From Bacillus_BE sp042263505 (GTDB lineage Bacteria > Bacillota > Bacilli > Bacillales > Cytobacillaceae): a stretch of DNA of 64,000 nt. How positions within the stretch are numbered: position 1 is the stretch's first letter; every line of letters begins with the position of its first letter. The stretch covers positions 141,458 to 205,457 of the forward strand of contig NZ_JBHKFI010000006.1 in the NCBI RefSeq assembly GCF_042263505.1, written 5' to 3'. A model generated the notes under the pieces. The model was not told the DNA's origin. It made no database searches and was given only the letters and a program-made list of their open reading frames with translations. Shown piece by piece: positions 42,385-51,303 of this stretch. A program made the position numbers and the translations under genes.

Positions 42385-43722
42385 TCAAATATTTGCTGTC
42401 TTTCTTACTTGTGGAAAATCTAGTCCAAGATTTTCACGTAGGGTATTTCCTTCATATTCTGATCGAAATAGCTTTCGATTTTGTAATTCTGGAATTGTAA
42501 ATTCTACAAAATCTTTTACCCCTCCCGGAAAGTAGGGAAACTTCACGTTAAATCCATCACATGCATCATTTAAGAACCAATCACTTAGTTTGTCCGCAAC
42601 CGTTTCACCTGAGCCAACAACAAATAAATGTCCCTGACTTTTTACGAAATAATTTGCAAGTTGTTGAATGGTCCAATTTTCTCTTCTAGCAAGATTAGCT
42701 AATTTTTCAAATCGACCCTTTTCTCCGTTGACATTTTCAATACTCTTCAATTGCGGCAAATAGTCATTAGGAGAATATTGAGATAAATCATGCTCTACAT
42801 ATCGAGATAACCAACCTATTCCCAACTCAGGAAGAATAAGTTCTTGAAAATGTTCATATTTTTCCTCAGCTTCTTTCTGACTTTTACCTACAAATGGGAC
42901 AATTCCTGGCATAATATAAAATTGTTTTGGATCTCTAGCATGCTTTGCTACTCTTTGCTTCATAACCTCATAAATTCCTTTTCCTTCGTTAATAGATGAA
43001 GGGGCTAGTGTGAACAATATATCAGCATATTTTGCTGCAAATTCTCTTCCATCTTCTGAAGCGCTTGCTGTAACAATAACAGGGTTTCCTTGAGGTGGTC
43101 TTGGAATGTTCATTGGACCTTTCACTTGAAAGTATTTTCCTACATGATTGATAGGATGAATTTTGCTTGCATCCAGAAATTGACCGGTTTCCCGATTTAA
43201 TATTAGTGTATCATCTTCCCAGCTGTCCCATAAATCCCTTGTTATTTCTACAAACTCAGCACCCCGCTCATATCGAAGTGAATGATCAATTTGTTTAGCA
43301 AGTCCAAAATTTGCCGCCTCATGATCATGAGCAGTTGTCACAACATTCCAAGCCGCTCTTCCTCCGCTTAAATGGTCAATCGTTGCGAACTTTCGCGCAA
43401 CATTAAACGGATGATTAAATGTTGTCGATAATGTTGCAACTAAACCAATCTTACTTGTTACAGCTGCCAAGGCTGCCATTACGGCCGTTGCTTCCAGACA
43501 AATTTGAGGGGTATAAGCAATATCCTCTTCATTGTGAGCAAGGACGTCTGCAAGGAATAGTAGGTCAAATTTTCCTTGTTCAGCAAGCTGAGCAATTTCT
43601 TTATAAAGACTTAAATCAGTCACTTCTTCCGTTTTCGTTTCTGGATATCTCCAAGCAGCTAAATGATGGCCTAAGAAAGTTTGGAAAAAAGCACCTAAAT
43701 GCATTTGCCTTTTATTAGACAT
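42385..43722 (-). CDS. NtaA/SnaA/DszA-family FMN-dependent monooxygenase
   Basis: The 445-residue bacterial-luciferase-fold enzyme has LGAFFQTFLGHHLAAWRYP at the start, DLLFLADV, NVARKFATIDHLSGGRAAWNVVTT, the LRYERGAEFVEITRDLWDSW helix and the insert NHVGKYFQVKGPMNIPRPPQG, all typical of NtaA/SnaA/DszA two-component monooxygenases. These use FMNH2 from a separate reductase to cleave C-N or C-S bonds (for example nitrilotriacetate, dibenzothiophene sulfone). It is the last gene of the cluster, 11 bp after the acyl-CoA-dehydrogenase-like gene. No reductase is in the operon. The substrate is unknown. Confidence 0.9.
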   Translation of the reverse strand: MSNKRQMHLGAFFQTFLGHHLAAWRYPETKTEEVTDLSLYKEIAQLAEQGKFDLLFLADVLAHNEEDIAYTPQICLEATAVMAALAAVTSKIGLVATLSTTFNHPFNVARKFATIDHLSGGRAAWNVVTTAHDHEAANFGLAKQIDHSLRYERGAEFVEITRDLWDSWEDDTLILNRETGQFLDASKIHPINHVGKYFQVKGPMNIPRPPQGNPVIVTASASEDGREFAAKYADILFTLAPSSINEGKGIYEVMKQRVAKHARDPKQFYIMPGIVPFVGKSQKEAEEKYEHFQELILPELGIGWLSRYVEHDLSQYSPNDYLPQLKSIENVNGEKGRFEKLANLARRENWTIQQLANYFVKSQGHLFVVGSGETVADKLSDWFLNDACDGFNVKFPYFPGGVKDFVEFTIPELQNRKLFRSEYEGNTLRENLGLDFPQVRKTANI

Positions 43723-43733
43723 GAAAACTCCTC

Positions 43734-44936
43734 CTATTTAATTTGTAATATTTGCTTATGATGACGATAATTTTCAATCGCCGTTGTTGAAGCCTGTTTC
43801 ACAACCATATCATTAAGTGGTGGGTTAAAAAGACCACATTGAACATCTCGAAAGTATCTTTCCAATGGAAGATCTTGAGATAACGAATGACCACCTGCAA
43901 TTTCCATGGTCAGTTCCACGATTTTTTTCGCATTGTTACAAATTGTATATTTGGTAATGGCCACCTCATTGGTCAACTTATCTCTCACATGTAGATTGTT
44001 ATCCCATTTTTCAGCTAGGCTATATAAAAGGGATCTTGATACAGAAATAAGAATTTCGATTTCTCCTATTTTTTGCTGAACATGGGGCGCCTCTATAATA
44101 AAATCTCCAAGACTATCAGAATATTTTTCATCCGCATATGGGATAATAAAATCCCTTGCAGCTATTGCTATCCCAAGATAAATTGCTGGCAGTTGTAAGG
44201 TGTATGCGCTACTATTTGCATTGAAGCGATTGGGAACTCCCTTTTCTGAATAGGCCAATAATGCTTCATTAGGCACCAACACGTCATTGAGTTCGATATC
44301 ATGGCTACCCGTTCCTCTCATCCCCATTACTTTCCATGTATCAATCACTTTTACGTTGCCGCTTTTTTCGATTAAAAACTCAGCTGTTTTATCTTCTTCT
44401 TCGATATAGGCTAAAACAGTAAAGTGTTTAACGATTGGTGCCAAAGTCGCAAATGCTTTTCTTCCTGTGATGATGTATCCATTCTCCGTCTTCCTTGCAA
44501 TAGTCGCTGGATTTATTCCTCTCAAGATGTTTCCTGCTGCTCTTTCTGTTGCATAGACATTTAACAAAGAACCTTCTTCTACGGCCTCTTTACATATCTG
44601 TGAAAAAATTTGTTCCTTCCATGGTCGAAAATTACTAATACTAAAAAATGTCATAAGGTGCCAACCAACCGCTAAAGCCGTAGAACCATTAGCTTTAGCT
44701 AGCCTTTCTTGAACAAGCAGGATTTCATATAATGAAAGTTCCTCACCACCATATTCCTTAGGAATTGTTAACTTTAAGTATCCTTCTTTTCGCAGAATGT
44801 CAAAATGTTCAAACGGAAATTCTCCAGATTCATCAAATTTTGCAGCCGTTAAACTAATTTTCTCTGCAACCCGATTCGCATATTCTACTAAGCCTTCATC
44901 ACGCTTATTGCGAATCGTATGATTTCTTTCGTCCAA
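43734..44936 (-). CDS. Acyl-CoA-dehydrogenase-fold flavoenzyme (DszC/SfnB-like)
   Basis: The ~400-residue protein has the acyl-CoA dehydrogenase layout: N-terminal helices (GYLKLTIPKEYGGEELSLYE), the central beta domain (IITGRKAFATLAPIVKHFTV, KVMGMRGTGSHDIELNDVLV) and a C-terminal bundle ending in AGGHSLSQDLPLERYFRDVQ. The usual catalytic glutamate of beta-oxidation enzymes is not evident, and the neighbours are flavin monooxygenases, so a DszC/SfnB-type oxygenase is more likely. I chose the TTG at 44936, preceded by GAGGGTGAAGGG. The frame stays open to 45038 through a terminator-bearing leader. Confidence 0.85.
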   Translation of the reverse strand: MDERNHTIRNKRDEGLVEYANRVAEKISLTAAKFDESGEFPFEHFDILRKEGYLKLTIPKEYGGEELSLYEILLVQERLAKANGSTALAVGWHLMTFFSISNFRPWKEQIFSQICKEAVEEGSLLNVYATERAAGNILRGINPATIARKTENGYIITGRKAFATLAPIVKHFTVLAYIEEEDKTAEFLIEKSGNVKVIDTWKVMGMRGTGSHDIELNDVLVPNEALLAYSEKGVPNRFNANSSAYTLQLPAIYLGIAIAARDFIIPYADEKYSDSLGDFIIEAPHVQQKIGEIEILISVSRSLLYSLAEKWDNNLHVRDKLTNEVAITKYTICNNAKKIVELTMEIAGGHSLSQDLPLERYFRDVQCGLFNPPLNDMVVKQASTTAIENYRHHKQILQIK

Positions 44937-44980
44937 AATCCCTTCACCCTCTTTTAATGAAATGCACATGGTACTGTATA

Positions 44981-45036
44981 ACAAAAACACCTTAATTTCA
45001 GCAATTGAAATTAAGGCTTCTGGTGTTCCAGTCAGC
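44981..45036 (-). promoter_or_regulatory. Repeated leader element, copy 1 (hairpin plus terminator)
   Basis: The minus strand shows GCUGACUGG-AACA-CCAGAAG, then CCUUAAUUUC...GAAAUUAAGG with a 7-nt loop and a UGUUUUUGUU tail. The whole is shared with copy 2 at 50111-50169: stems are identical, loops differ. It lies between the ATP-grasp gene and the acyl-CoA-dehydrogenase-like gene, so it can split the operon into two expression levels. It matches no riboswitch class I know. Confidence 0.6.
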
Positions 45037-45110
45037 AACTATTATTTTCCTAAAAAAGTGTCGAACCGATTAAATTTATTCTCATCTCATCACAAGAACT
45101 CTTATCTTCA

Positions 45111-46064
45111 TTATCTAACAGCTACCGTTTGTTGCTTGGTTAATTCATTTCCCAAAAACTTGGCCAATTTTAGCATGCCAAATTTACCGGCTGCCTTTTC
45201 AGCTTCGCTATTATAATTAGTATTTGTATTAATATCGTATGTGAATAATTCACCATCACTGTTTTTAATAAATTCAATTCCTGCAACTGTAATATTATTT
45301 GCTTTTAAAAACTCTTCATATTGTGTAATAATCGGTTCATTGAACCCTTCAATAATCTGAAATTTTGGTTTTTCTTCAACTTGCTCCCCCACTGGACAAA
45401 ATAGGTCTCCGATATTACAAGCATCTGCTGGGCAAAGCTCGAAACCTCCTGATGTATCAACTTGAACGGCATAAAAAAACTTGCCGCCAATAAATTCGCA
45501 TCGAGTAATCAAGTGATCAGGAGATTTTATATATTCTTGAATTAGTGTAATCCCATCTACAGGTTCGTCAAATGCAGATCCATAAACATATTGCTTTAAT
45601 GCATCAACAGAATGAAATAATTGTACACCTAATCCTTTACCAGCACGATTATGCTTTGTAATAAATGAATTCGCTTCTAATCTTTCTGCTGCCTTGATTA
45701 TTTGCTCTTTACCTACAGCTGCAATGGTTCTCGGAGTTTTTATCCCTGCCTTAGTAAGCGCTGTATACTGTTTTACTTTGCTGAGCTCCAAATGAAGTGC
45801 ACTTCTACCATTAAATACCTTACGATCATATTGTTCTAACCATACAAAGACCTGATCCGCGAATTCCGGTGCAAAGCGGTGATTACGAGTATGGGATGAT
45901 GCACTCATTCGACTGTAAAATATTCCTTCCGGGGGCCTTGCATTTAAATCAATTAAACCTTTATCTAAAAACCATTCCTCATAAGGAATATATAATTCTT
46001 CCAATCTTTTTGTTAAGTGCTCAGTCCACTCATTATTCTCATGGATAATATAAATCTTGCTCAT
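45111..46064 (-). CDS. ATP-grasp ligase (RimK-like) of unknown substrate
   Basis: The 317-residue protein begins with a Rossmann-like pre-ATP-grasp domain (MSKIYIIHENNEWTEHLTKR...GIFYSRMSASSHTRNHRFAP). The ATP-grasp core has nucleotide-binding FITKHNRAGKGLGVQLF, hinge LIQEYIKSPDHLITRCEFIGG and metal ligands in VAGIEFIKNSDGELFTYDIN, then TNTNYN. Such ligases join a carboxylate to an amine through acyl phosphate. An unusual Cys-rich bit, FELCPADACNIGDLFCP, precedes the metal site. It lies 30 bp after a flavin monooxygenase gene in an ABC importer operon, where a peptide-bond-forming enzyme is unexpected. GGGGAGTGT-type site before the ATG. Confidence 0.85.
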   Translation of the reverse strand: MSKIYIIHENNEWTEHLTKRLEELYIPYEEWFLDKGLIDLNARPPEGIFYSRMSASSHTRNHRFAPEFADQVFVWLEQYDRKVFNGRSALHLELSKVKQYTALTKAGIKTPRTIAAVGKEQIIKAAERLEANSFITKHNRAGKGLGVQLFHSVDALKQYVYGSAFDEPVDGITLIQEYIKSPDHLITRCEFIGGKFFYAVQVDTSGGFELCPADACNIGDLFCPVGEQVEEKPKFQIIEGFNEPIITQYEEFLKANNITVAGIEFIKNSDGELFTYDINTNTNYNSEAEKAAGKFGMLKLAKFLGNELTKQQTVAVR

Positions 46065-46094
46065 TTTTACACTCCCCTTTGATAACGGAATTAC

Positions 46095-47144
46095 CTATAC
46101 CCTAGTCTTTTGACTTTTCGCTTCAACCAATGGTTTCACTTGAGTTGCAAAGCGTTCCATTTCTTCTAGATGCGGTGAGAATTGCAGGATAAATAAATCA
46201 AGACCTATTTTTTCAAATTCAACAATTCGCTCAGCAATTTGTTCCGGTGTTCCAACTAGATTTGGACGAAGACCACGGTTAGATACGGAATAATCTTTTC
46301 GAGCAATTTCAATTTCCAGTTGGGATTTACTGGTGAAATCATCATACCCCGCATAACCACCTGATTCTTTTACATCTGTAATGCGCGCAAGTTCGGCTTG
46401 AGCTTCTTCTTCAGTATCACGGCAAATGACATAAGCCGCCATCCCAAATCTAGTAAACGGCTTCTTTCCTGCTTTTGCTTTTAAATGTTGCATTTCAGCA
46501 ATTTTTTTCGCTATTTCTTCCACCGTGCCCCCATGCATTACATAGGCATCACATTTATCGACAATGGTTTGTTTACCACGTGCACTTTCGCCACCTGCAT
46601 ATAATATGGGGTGTGGGTGTTGGATAGGTTTAGGATATAACCGTGCATTTTCAATATGGTAATATTCCCCATCATAAGAAAAAGTATCTTCCGTCCACAA
46701 TCCCTTCAAAACATCAATATATTCTTCTACACGATCATAACGATTATCATGTGCAGTGAATTGCCCTGCGTATTGGCGTGCTTCTTCTTCCCACCAAGCA
46801 GAAACTAGATTTAAATTAAAACGTCCCTTACTAATATGGTCAATGTTTGCTGCAGCTTTTGCTATCACAGCTGGATTGTGAAACCCCGGACGAATCGCTG
46901 TTAAAATTTCTAATTTTTCTGTCACGGCAGCTAATGCGGCTGCCGTTGACCATGCGTCTAATACATCTGCTTCTGGACCTTTAATATCATTTAAATAAAG
47001 TTCAGGGACTAGTGTCATATCAAATCCCCATTTTTCAGCTGCTTGACCCACTTTTTTAACATATTCAAAGGTTGCCGGCATATTTTCATTTTCCACGTTT
47101 CGTAACCATCCTCCAAAAATAGGTGTCCAATAACCAAATTTCAT
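46095..47144 (-). CDS. LLM-class flavin-dependent monooxygenase (SsuD/SfnG-like)
   Basis: The ~349-residue protein has the luciferase-like features of FMNH2-dependent sulfonate or sulfone monooxygenases: MKFGYWTPIFGGWLRNV, EKWGFDMTLVPELY, ITAIRP-type strand (ILTAIRPGFHNPAVIAKAA), NIDHISKGRFNLNLVSAWW, HDNRYDRVEEYIDVLKGLW and YAGGESARGK. I favour the second ATG of an ATGATG pair, 7 bp after AAGGGG; an upstream ATG at 47162 is possible. It sits between the permease and ATP-grasp genes. Its exact substrate is not readable. Confidence 0.88.
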   Translation of the reverse strand: MKFGYWTPIFGGWLRNVENENMPATFEYVKKVGQAAEKWGFDMTLVPELYLNDIKGPEADVLDAWSTAAALAAVTEKLEILTAIRPGFHNPAVIAKAAANIDHISKGRFNLNLVSAWWEEEARQYAGQFTAHDNRYDRVEEYIDVLKGLWTEDTFSYDGEYYHIENARLYPKPIQHPHPILYAGGESARGKQTIVDKCDAYVMHGGTVEEIAKKIAEMQHLKAKAGKKPFTRFGMAAYVICRDTEEEAQAELARITDVKESGGYAGYDDFTSKSQLEIEIARKDYSVSNRGLRPNLVGTPEQIAERIVEFEKIGLDLFILQFSPHLEEMERFATQVKPLVEAKSQKTRV

Positions 47145-47235
47145 CATAATACCCCTTTTCATTTTTTCCTAATTCTTTTATGAAAATCCAACTACAATTT
47201 ACTCTCTCAAATAGAAATAATTATTAAATATTATC

Positions 47236-48015
47236 TCATTCGGTGTACAATCCTTTTTTCCATTTCGTAAATCTAGTTTCAATTAATGCTAATAAATAAT
47301 TTAAACCTAATCCCAAGAAGGCAAGTAAGATAATTCCAGCGTACATATCAGGAATTTGAAATATTTCCTGAGAATTTAAGATATAAAAACCGAGCCCTGA
47401 TGAAGCGCCAATCATTTCTGCTGCAACTAAAGCAGTAATACAATATGCTCCTCCAAGCCGAATCCCTGTGAAAATACCTGGTGCTGCAGCAGGAATAATG
47501 ACCTTTCTAAAAATAAAGCTTTGACTCGCTCCCATAGATTTTGCTGAATTAATCAACAGTTGATCAACATGCTTCACACCGCTAACCGTATTTACAAGAA
47601 TCGGGAAAAACGCTGCCCAAAAAATGATCCCTGTTTTTGATGCTTCACCAATTCCTAAAAACAAAATAAAAACCGGAAATAAAGCAAATGCTGAAATTTG
47701 TCGAAATAATTGTAATAAAGGATCAATAAAAGCTTCTAGCTTCTTGAACCAACCAACAAGGAGACCAATTGTAACTCCTATAATAATAGAAAGAACTAAA
47801 CCAAATACTGAACGCTGTAAACTGGCAATTAAATGCCCCCATATGGCCCCGGTAATAATTAACTCCTTAATAGCCACTATGACAACTGAGGGTGGACTTA
47901 AAAAAGCATAGCTAACAACACCAAACCGAGGAAGCATTTCCCAAATTAATAGAAATATGATAATTGCTGAACTTCTATACCAAACATTATAAAATATTTT
48001 AGACCACGTTCTCAT
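47236..48015 (-). CDS. ABC transporter permease, SsuC/TauC type
   Basis: The 259-residue inner-membrane protein has about six helices, and its cytoplasmic loop LLINSAKSMGASQSFIFRKV is the EAA motif for ATPase contact. The pattern LPRFGVVSYAFLSPPSVVIVA at the start is typical of nitrate/sulfonate/taurine permeases. Its ATG lies inside the last codons of the ATPase gene (17-bp overlap), showing translational coupling. It works with the ATPase and lipoprotein encoded upstream. Confidence 0.93.
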   Translation of the reverse strand: MRTWSKIFYNVWYRSSAIIIFLLIWEMLPRFGVVSYAFLSPPSVVIVAIKELIITGAIWGHLIASLQRSVFGLVLSIIIGVTIGLLVGWFKKLEAFIDPLLQLFRQISAFALFPVFILFLGIGEASKTGIIFWAAFFPILVNTVSGVKHVDQLLINSAKSMGASQSFIFRKVIIPAAAPGIFTGIRLGGAYCITALVAAEMIGASSGLGFYILNSQEIFQIPDMYAGIILLAFLGLGLNYLLALIETRFTKWKKGLYTE

Positions 48016-48865
48016 TTTTGATATTTCCTTTCACCTTTTTATCTGGTACTTCTTCTAGATTGGAAAGTGGATTATTCTGCCCCTGAGCATACTGCACCTC
48101 ATCCTTTAAGACATTCCATGCCAACTGACGAAGCTTTACAAATTTCTCAGAATTTCGAACTTCAAATGATCGTGGTCTTTCTAATGGAATATCAATTATT
48201 TTTTTCACTCTACCAGGTCGAGAGGTCATAACCGCCACTCTATCCGATAAATAAATCGCTTCATCTAAGCTATGCGTGATAAAAACAATCGTCTTTTTAC
48301 TTGATTCCCAAATTCTCAATAATTCAGTTTGAAGGATTTCACGTGTTTGTGCATCTAGTGCACCAAAAGGTTCATCCATCAATAAAACATCCGGATCATA
48401 TGCAAGTGAACGTGCAATTGCTACCCTCTGCTTCATACCTCCTGATAATTCATGTGGATAACGATTTGAAAAGGCTTGTAGTCCTACTAGATTAATATAA
48501 TCTAAAGCAATTTCTTTCCTCTCCTTCTTTTTCATTCCTCGGATCTCTAATCCAGTCTCTACATTTTCCAATACTGTTCGCCAAGGAAACAGCGCATATC
48601 CTTGAAAAACTATACTATGTCTTTTATTAATACCTTCAACTTCCTTCCCATCAACCGTCAAACTTCCACTTGTTTTAGAAGTTAAACCAGATAAGATACT
48701 CAAAAAAGTGGATTTACCGCAACCGCTTGGTCCCAAAACAGAAAGAAATTCTCCTTCTTGAATATCAAGATTAAAATCATCCAGAACAACCATATTACTC
48801 TTTTTTCCAGTTTCATCCCGGACTTTGAACTCTTTCATCACGTTGACCGCTCTGATTTTTGTCAT
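47999..48865 (-). CDS. ABC transporter ATP-binding protein, SsuB/TauB type
   Basis: The 288-residue ATPase has Walker A GPSGCGKST, Q-loop VFQGYALFPW, signature LSGGMKQRVAIAR, Walker B VLLMDEPFGALD and the switch His in FITHSLDEA. The C-terminal tail after residue 250 is longer than in many homologues. GAGAGGAGAGATTTAA precedes the ATG. It lies 40 bp after the binding-protein gene. Assigned to the sulfonate/nitrate/taurine group by permease and binding-protein type. Confidence 0.94.
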   Translation of the reverse strand: MTKIRAVNVMKEFKVRDETGKKSNMVVLDDFNLDIQEGEFLSVLGPSGCGKSTFLSILSGLTSKTSGSLTVDGKEVEGINKRHSIVFQGYALFPWRTVLENVETGLEIRGMKKKERKEIALDYINLVGLQAFSNRYPHELSGGMKQRVAIARSLAYDPDVLLMDEPFGALDAQTREILQTELLRIWESSKKTIVFITHSLDEAIYLSDRVAVMTSRPGRVKKIIDIPLERPRSFEVRNSEKFVKLRQLAWNVLKDEVQYAQGQNNPLSNLEEVPDKKVKGNIKNENVV

Positions 48866-48905
48866 TTAAATCTCTCCTCTCCAATTCTTAATAGATTTCT
48901 TTCAA

Positions 48906-49985
48906 TCATCGGAGATTACATAATCCAGAAGCTGTCAAATGTTCATTGGAAAAAATGGATATATTTTCATTTTCTAACTTATATAATGCTTCTTGTGTTG
49001 CTTTTGGATTGTACTCATTTGTATACACATCTTTAGCTTTTATTGAACCTTTTTTAATCTTTCCCTCATTTTCTAAAATATCAATATAATATTGAACAGG
49101 AGGTGCCGTTATAATTTGATCTTTTACAAAAGCATATCTTTCTACCTTATCAACATCCATACCTATCCTTTTCCCAATGATTTTACGTGCTTCATCCGGA
49201 TTTTCGTTTACCCAGTTCCCAGCTTTAGAAATGGCAGTCACAAAGTCTTTTACTGCTTGAGGATGTTCTTTGACAAATTTTCCATTTACGCTGTATGGAG
49301 ACATTCCACCTAAGCCACGATCCAAATCAAAATCACTCCACAAGGCAGTCAATTCTCTATTTTGTGCTGCACTTCCTGAATGTGGAGGGTGAATAATACC
49401 TAAATCGACATCACCTTTCACCACTGCTTGTTCATTTTCCTCATCAGGAATAACGATCCATTCAATCGTATTCACATCTACCCCTTGCTCACTTAGCCAC
49501 TTCTTCGTTACAAATTCAGAACATGCTCCAAAACTGTTAATTCCTATCGTTTTCCCCTCTAAATCTTTGGGTTCTTTAATTCCTGAATCTTTTCGAACAA
49601 AATATTTCATATGCGGTGCATCTGCTAAGGTCTCCCCACCAGCCGCAATAACCTTGATATCTGCACCACTGGCAATCGCAGAAATAACTAGAGGAACCAT
49701 CCTTGTCCCAAAATCAATATTTCCTGTTCCAACTAGTGGTATAATCTGCGGAGAAGCAATCTTTCCAACGTATTTCGGTCTAGTATTTGTTTCTTTAAAG
49801 TAACCTAGTTCATCCGCCAAATATACTAAATCAAAAACTGGATTATCTGGGTACTTAAAATAAACAATTTCATCTTTAGAACCTTTTTCGTTTATACTTG
49901 CTTTGTCAGTAGAGCAAGCTGTCAATAATAAGACAACTAATAGCATTAGCGTGAACCCTATTTTTGAAAATTTCCTCTCGTTCAA
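48906..49985 (-). CDS. ABC transporter substrate-binding lipoprotein, SsuA/NMT1 type
   Basis: The 359-residue lipoprotein has signal LMLLVVLLLTAC with the lipobox Cys near 24. The mature part follows the SsuA/NMT1 fold: VFDLVYLADELGYFKE, GNIDFGTRMVPLVISAIASG, DLEGKTIGINSFGACSEFV, VVKGDVDLGIIHPPHSG. Start TTG at 49985 is behind AAAGGGG; the GTG just before it is out of frame. It heads the importer-monooxygenase operon. A terminator-bearing leader (copy 2) lies 125 bp upstream. The substrate is likely an organosulfonate or similar anion, by family. Confidence 0.9.
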   Translation of the reverse strand: MNERKFSKIGFTLMLLVVLLLTACSTDKASINEKGSKDEIVYFKYPDNPVFDLVYLADELGYFKETNTRPKYVGKIASPQIIPLVGTGNIDFGTRMVPLVISAIASGADIKVIAAGGETLADAPHMKYFVRKDSGIKEPKDLEGKTIGINSFGACSEFVTKKWLSEQGVDVNTIEWIVIPDEENEQAVVKGDVDLGIIHPPHSGSAAQNRELTALWSDFDLDRGLGGMSPYSVNGKFVKEHPQAVKDFVTAISKAGNWVNENPDEARKIIGKRIGMDVDKVERYAFVKDQIITAPPVQYYIDILENEGKIKKGSIKAKDVYTNEYNPKATQEALYKLENENISIFSNEHLTASGLCNLR

Positions 49986-50110
49986 CTCACAATCCCCTTT
50001 CTTTTATTTTTTTATATAAGAATTAATTCATTCTTTAACCGTGGTTCAATGCATTACATTGGCAGCTCATTTATCTTTCATAAAGATCCCCCACCTTCTT
50101 CTTTACTTAG

Positions 50111-50169
50111 AAAATAAAAAAGCCTTAATTTCATCATTCGAAATTAAGGCTTCTGGTCGTCCAGTCAGC
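50111..50169 (-). promoter_or_regulatory. Repeated leader element, copy 2, upstream of the importer operon
   Basis: The minus strand reads GCUGACUGG-ACGA-CCAGAAG, then AGCCUUAAUUUC...GAAAUUAAGGCU with a 7-nt loop and UUUUAUUUUC. This is the same design as copy 1, five kilobases away. It would end transcription before the binding-protein gene unless overridden, so it is a candidate for regulated attenuation. A mini-ORF (MKDK, ATG near 50086 behind GAAGAAGGTGGGGG) lies between it and the gene. Confidence 0.6.
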
Positions 50170-50708
50170 TACATTTTTATTTTCTGCAATTCATTTAATT
50201 CCTATTTGTTTAGTCAACTATAGTTTAGACACTACTTTCTATTTTGTCAATAGAACCTGAAAAATAATTTTTCCAAACTTATTATTAGAATCAGCAACGC
50301 TTTCTAGTTAAAACTATGAGTCTTTTATTACAGTAAAAATATACATTTCTTTTTAAATCGCAGCTAGATTATGTACTTTCTAACCGTATCCTCTTCTGGA
50401 CTGTGATCCGTTGATAATAGAGGTGCATGTATAAAGCTGTAATTTGTTCTCTTTCCATAGGACTCAGGGAAATAATAGCACCAGCTATAGAGGATCCAAG
50501 TTGCACAGTTAGTATCAAGGAAAATTAATAGATATTTTTTTGAACTATTATCCTAAGATACTTTTCTTTAGAGCTCCATTTTGGGGATCTTATTACATAT
50601 CAAAAGTCCATTACGAACCTCGATTATTAAAAAATTTCAAAAGAAAACGTTTCACTATTTATAAAATTGGTTAAAATATTATTTAGCAATTTTAGAAAGG
50701 ATGGTTAC
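50170..50708. other. 540-bp gene-free stretch upstream of DUF3189 gene
   Basis: No convincing frame is present on either strand. It should hold the promoter for the minus-strand importer operon (left) and for the plus-strand DUF3189 gene (right). Nothing else was recognised. Confidence 0.4.
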
Positions 50709-51233
50709 ATGATATATATTTATAATGATTATGGTGGCACTCATACTACTTCTTTGGCCGCTGCACTTCATTTACATCTTATTCATCCATCATCTTTCCC
50801 ACTTACTAAAGAAGAAATTTTAGCCGTACCTTATTTCAATCAATTGACCAAGCAAGATTTTGGAAAGCTAATATTTCATGGAGAAGATCAAGATGGACAT
50901 CTTGTCTATACGATAGGTAGAAAATCTCAAAAGTTGGTAGTACCTTCTCTAGAAAGTTTAGGATTAATGCTTTTAAATCATTTTAAAGTCGAAGAGCGAA
51001 TAATTTTTTCCAATACTTCACCTATTGTTCCGACAGCAATGTCCCTAGGAGGGTTTTTCTCCCGAGGATTAAAAATAAATACAATAGGTGTTCCTTTTTT
51101 AGTAATGGGAGCAAAAAAATGCATGAATAACATTTATGAATTGGTTGAAAACACCAAACAAACTGCTATAACTCTAACGCAAGAGAAAATTATTGTATTA
51201 GACAACAACCAATTTAAGAAAGGTAATAATTAA
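50709..51233 (+). CDS. DUF3189 family protein
   Basis: The ATG at 50709 follows GAAAGGATGGTTAC; 14 further upstream codons are open but lack a site. The 174-residue protein opens MIYIYNDYGGTHTTSLAAAL and contains YTIGRKSQK and SPIVPTAMSLGGFFSRGLKI, as I recall for DUF3189, a spore-former family of unknown function. No membrane helix or catalytic motif is clear, though the IYNDYGGTHTT start resembles a nucleotide loop. It is divergent from the sulfur-type operon. Confidence 0.78.
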   Translation: MIYIYNDYGGTHTTSLAAALHLHLIHPSSFPLTKEEILAVPYFNQLTKQDFGKLIFHGEDQDGHLVYTIGRKSQKLVVPSLESLGLMLLNHFKVEERIIFSNTSPIVPTAMSLGGFFSRGLKINTIGVPFLVMGAKKCMNNIYELVENTKQTAITLTQEKIIVLDNNQFKKGNN

Positions 51234-51303
51234 TTCAACCTTATTAAAGCTATAACAATTGACACTAGATTTCAGTCATTAAATTAAATGATCAAATAAT
51301 GGT

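Noticed and set aside
43734..45038. Long start of the acyl-CoA-dehydrogenase-like protein at 45038
   Set aside because: The extra 34 codons run through a terminator hairpin shared with a non-fused leader elsewhere; the TTG at 44936 has the ribosome site.
50111..50169. CUGG-ACGA-CCAG hairpin as a guanidine-II (mini-ykkC) riboswitch
   Set aside because: That class needs two hairpins with ACGR loops. There is only one here, and the paralogous leader has AACA in the loop.
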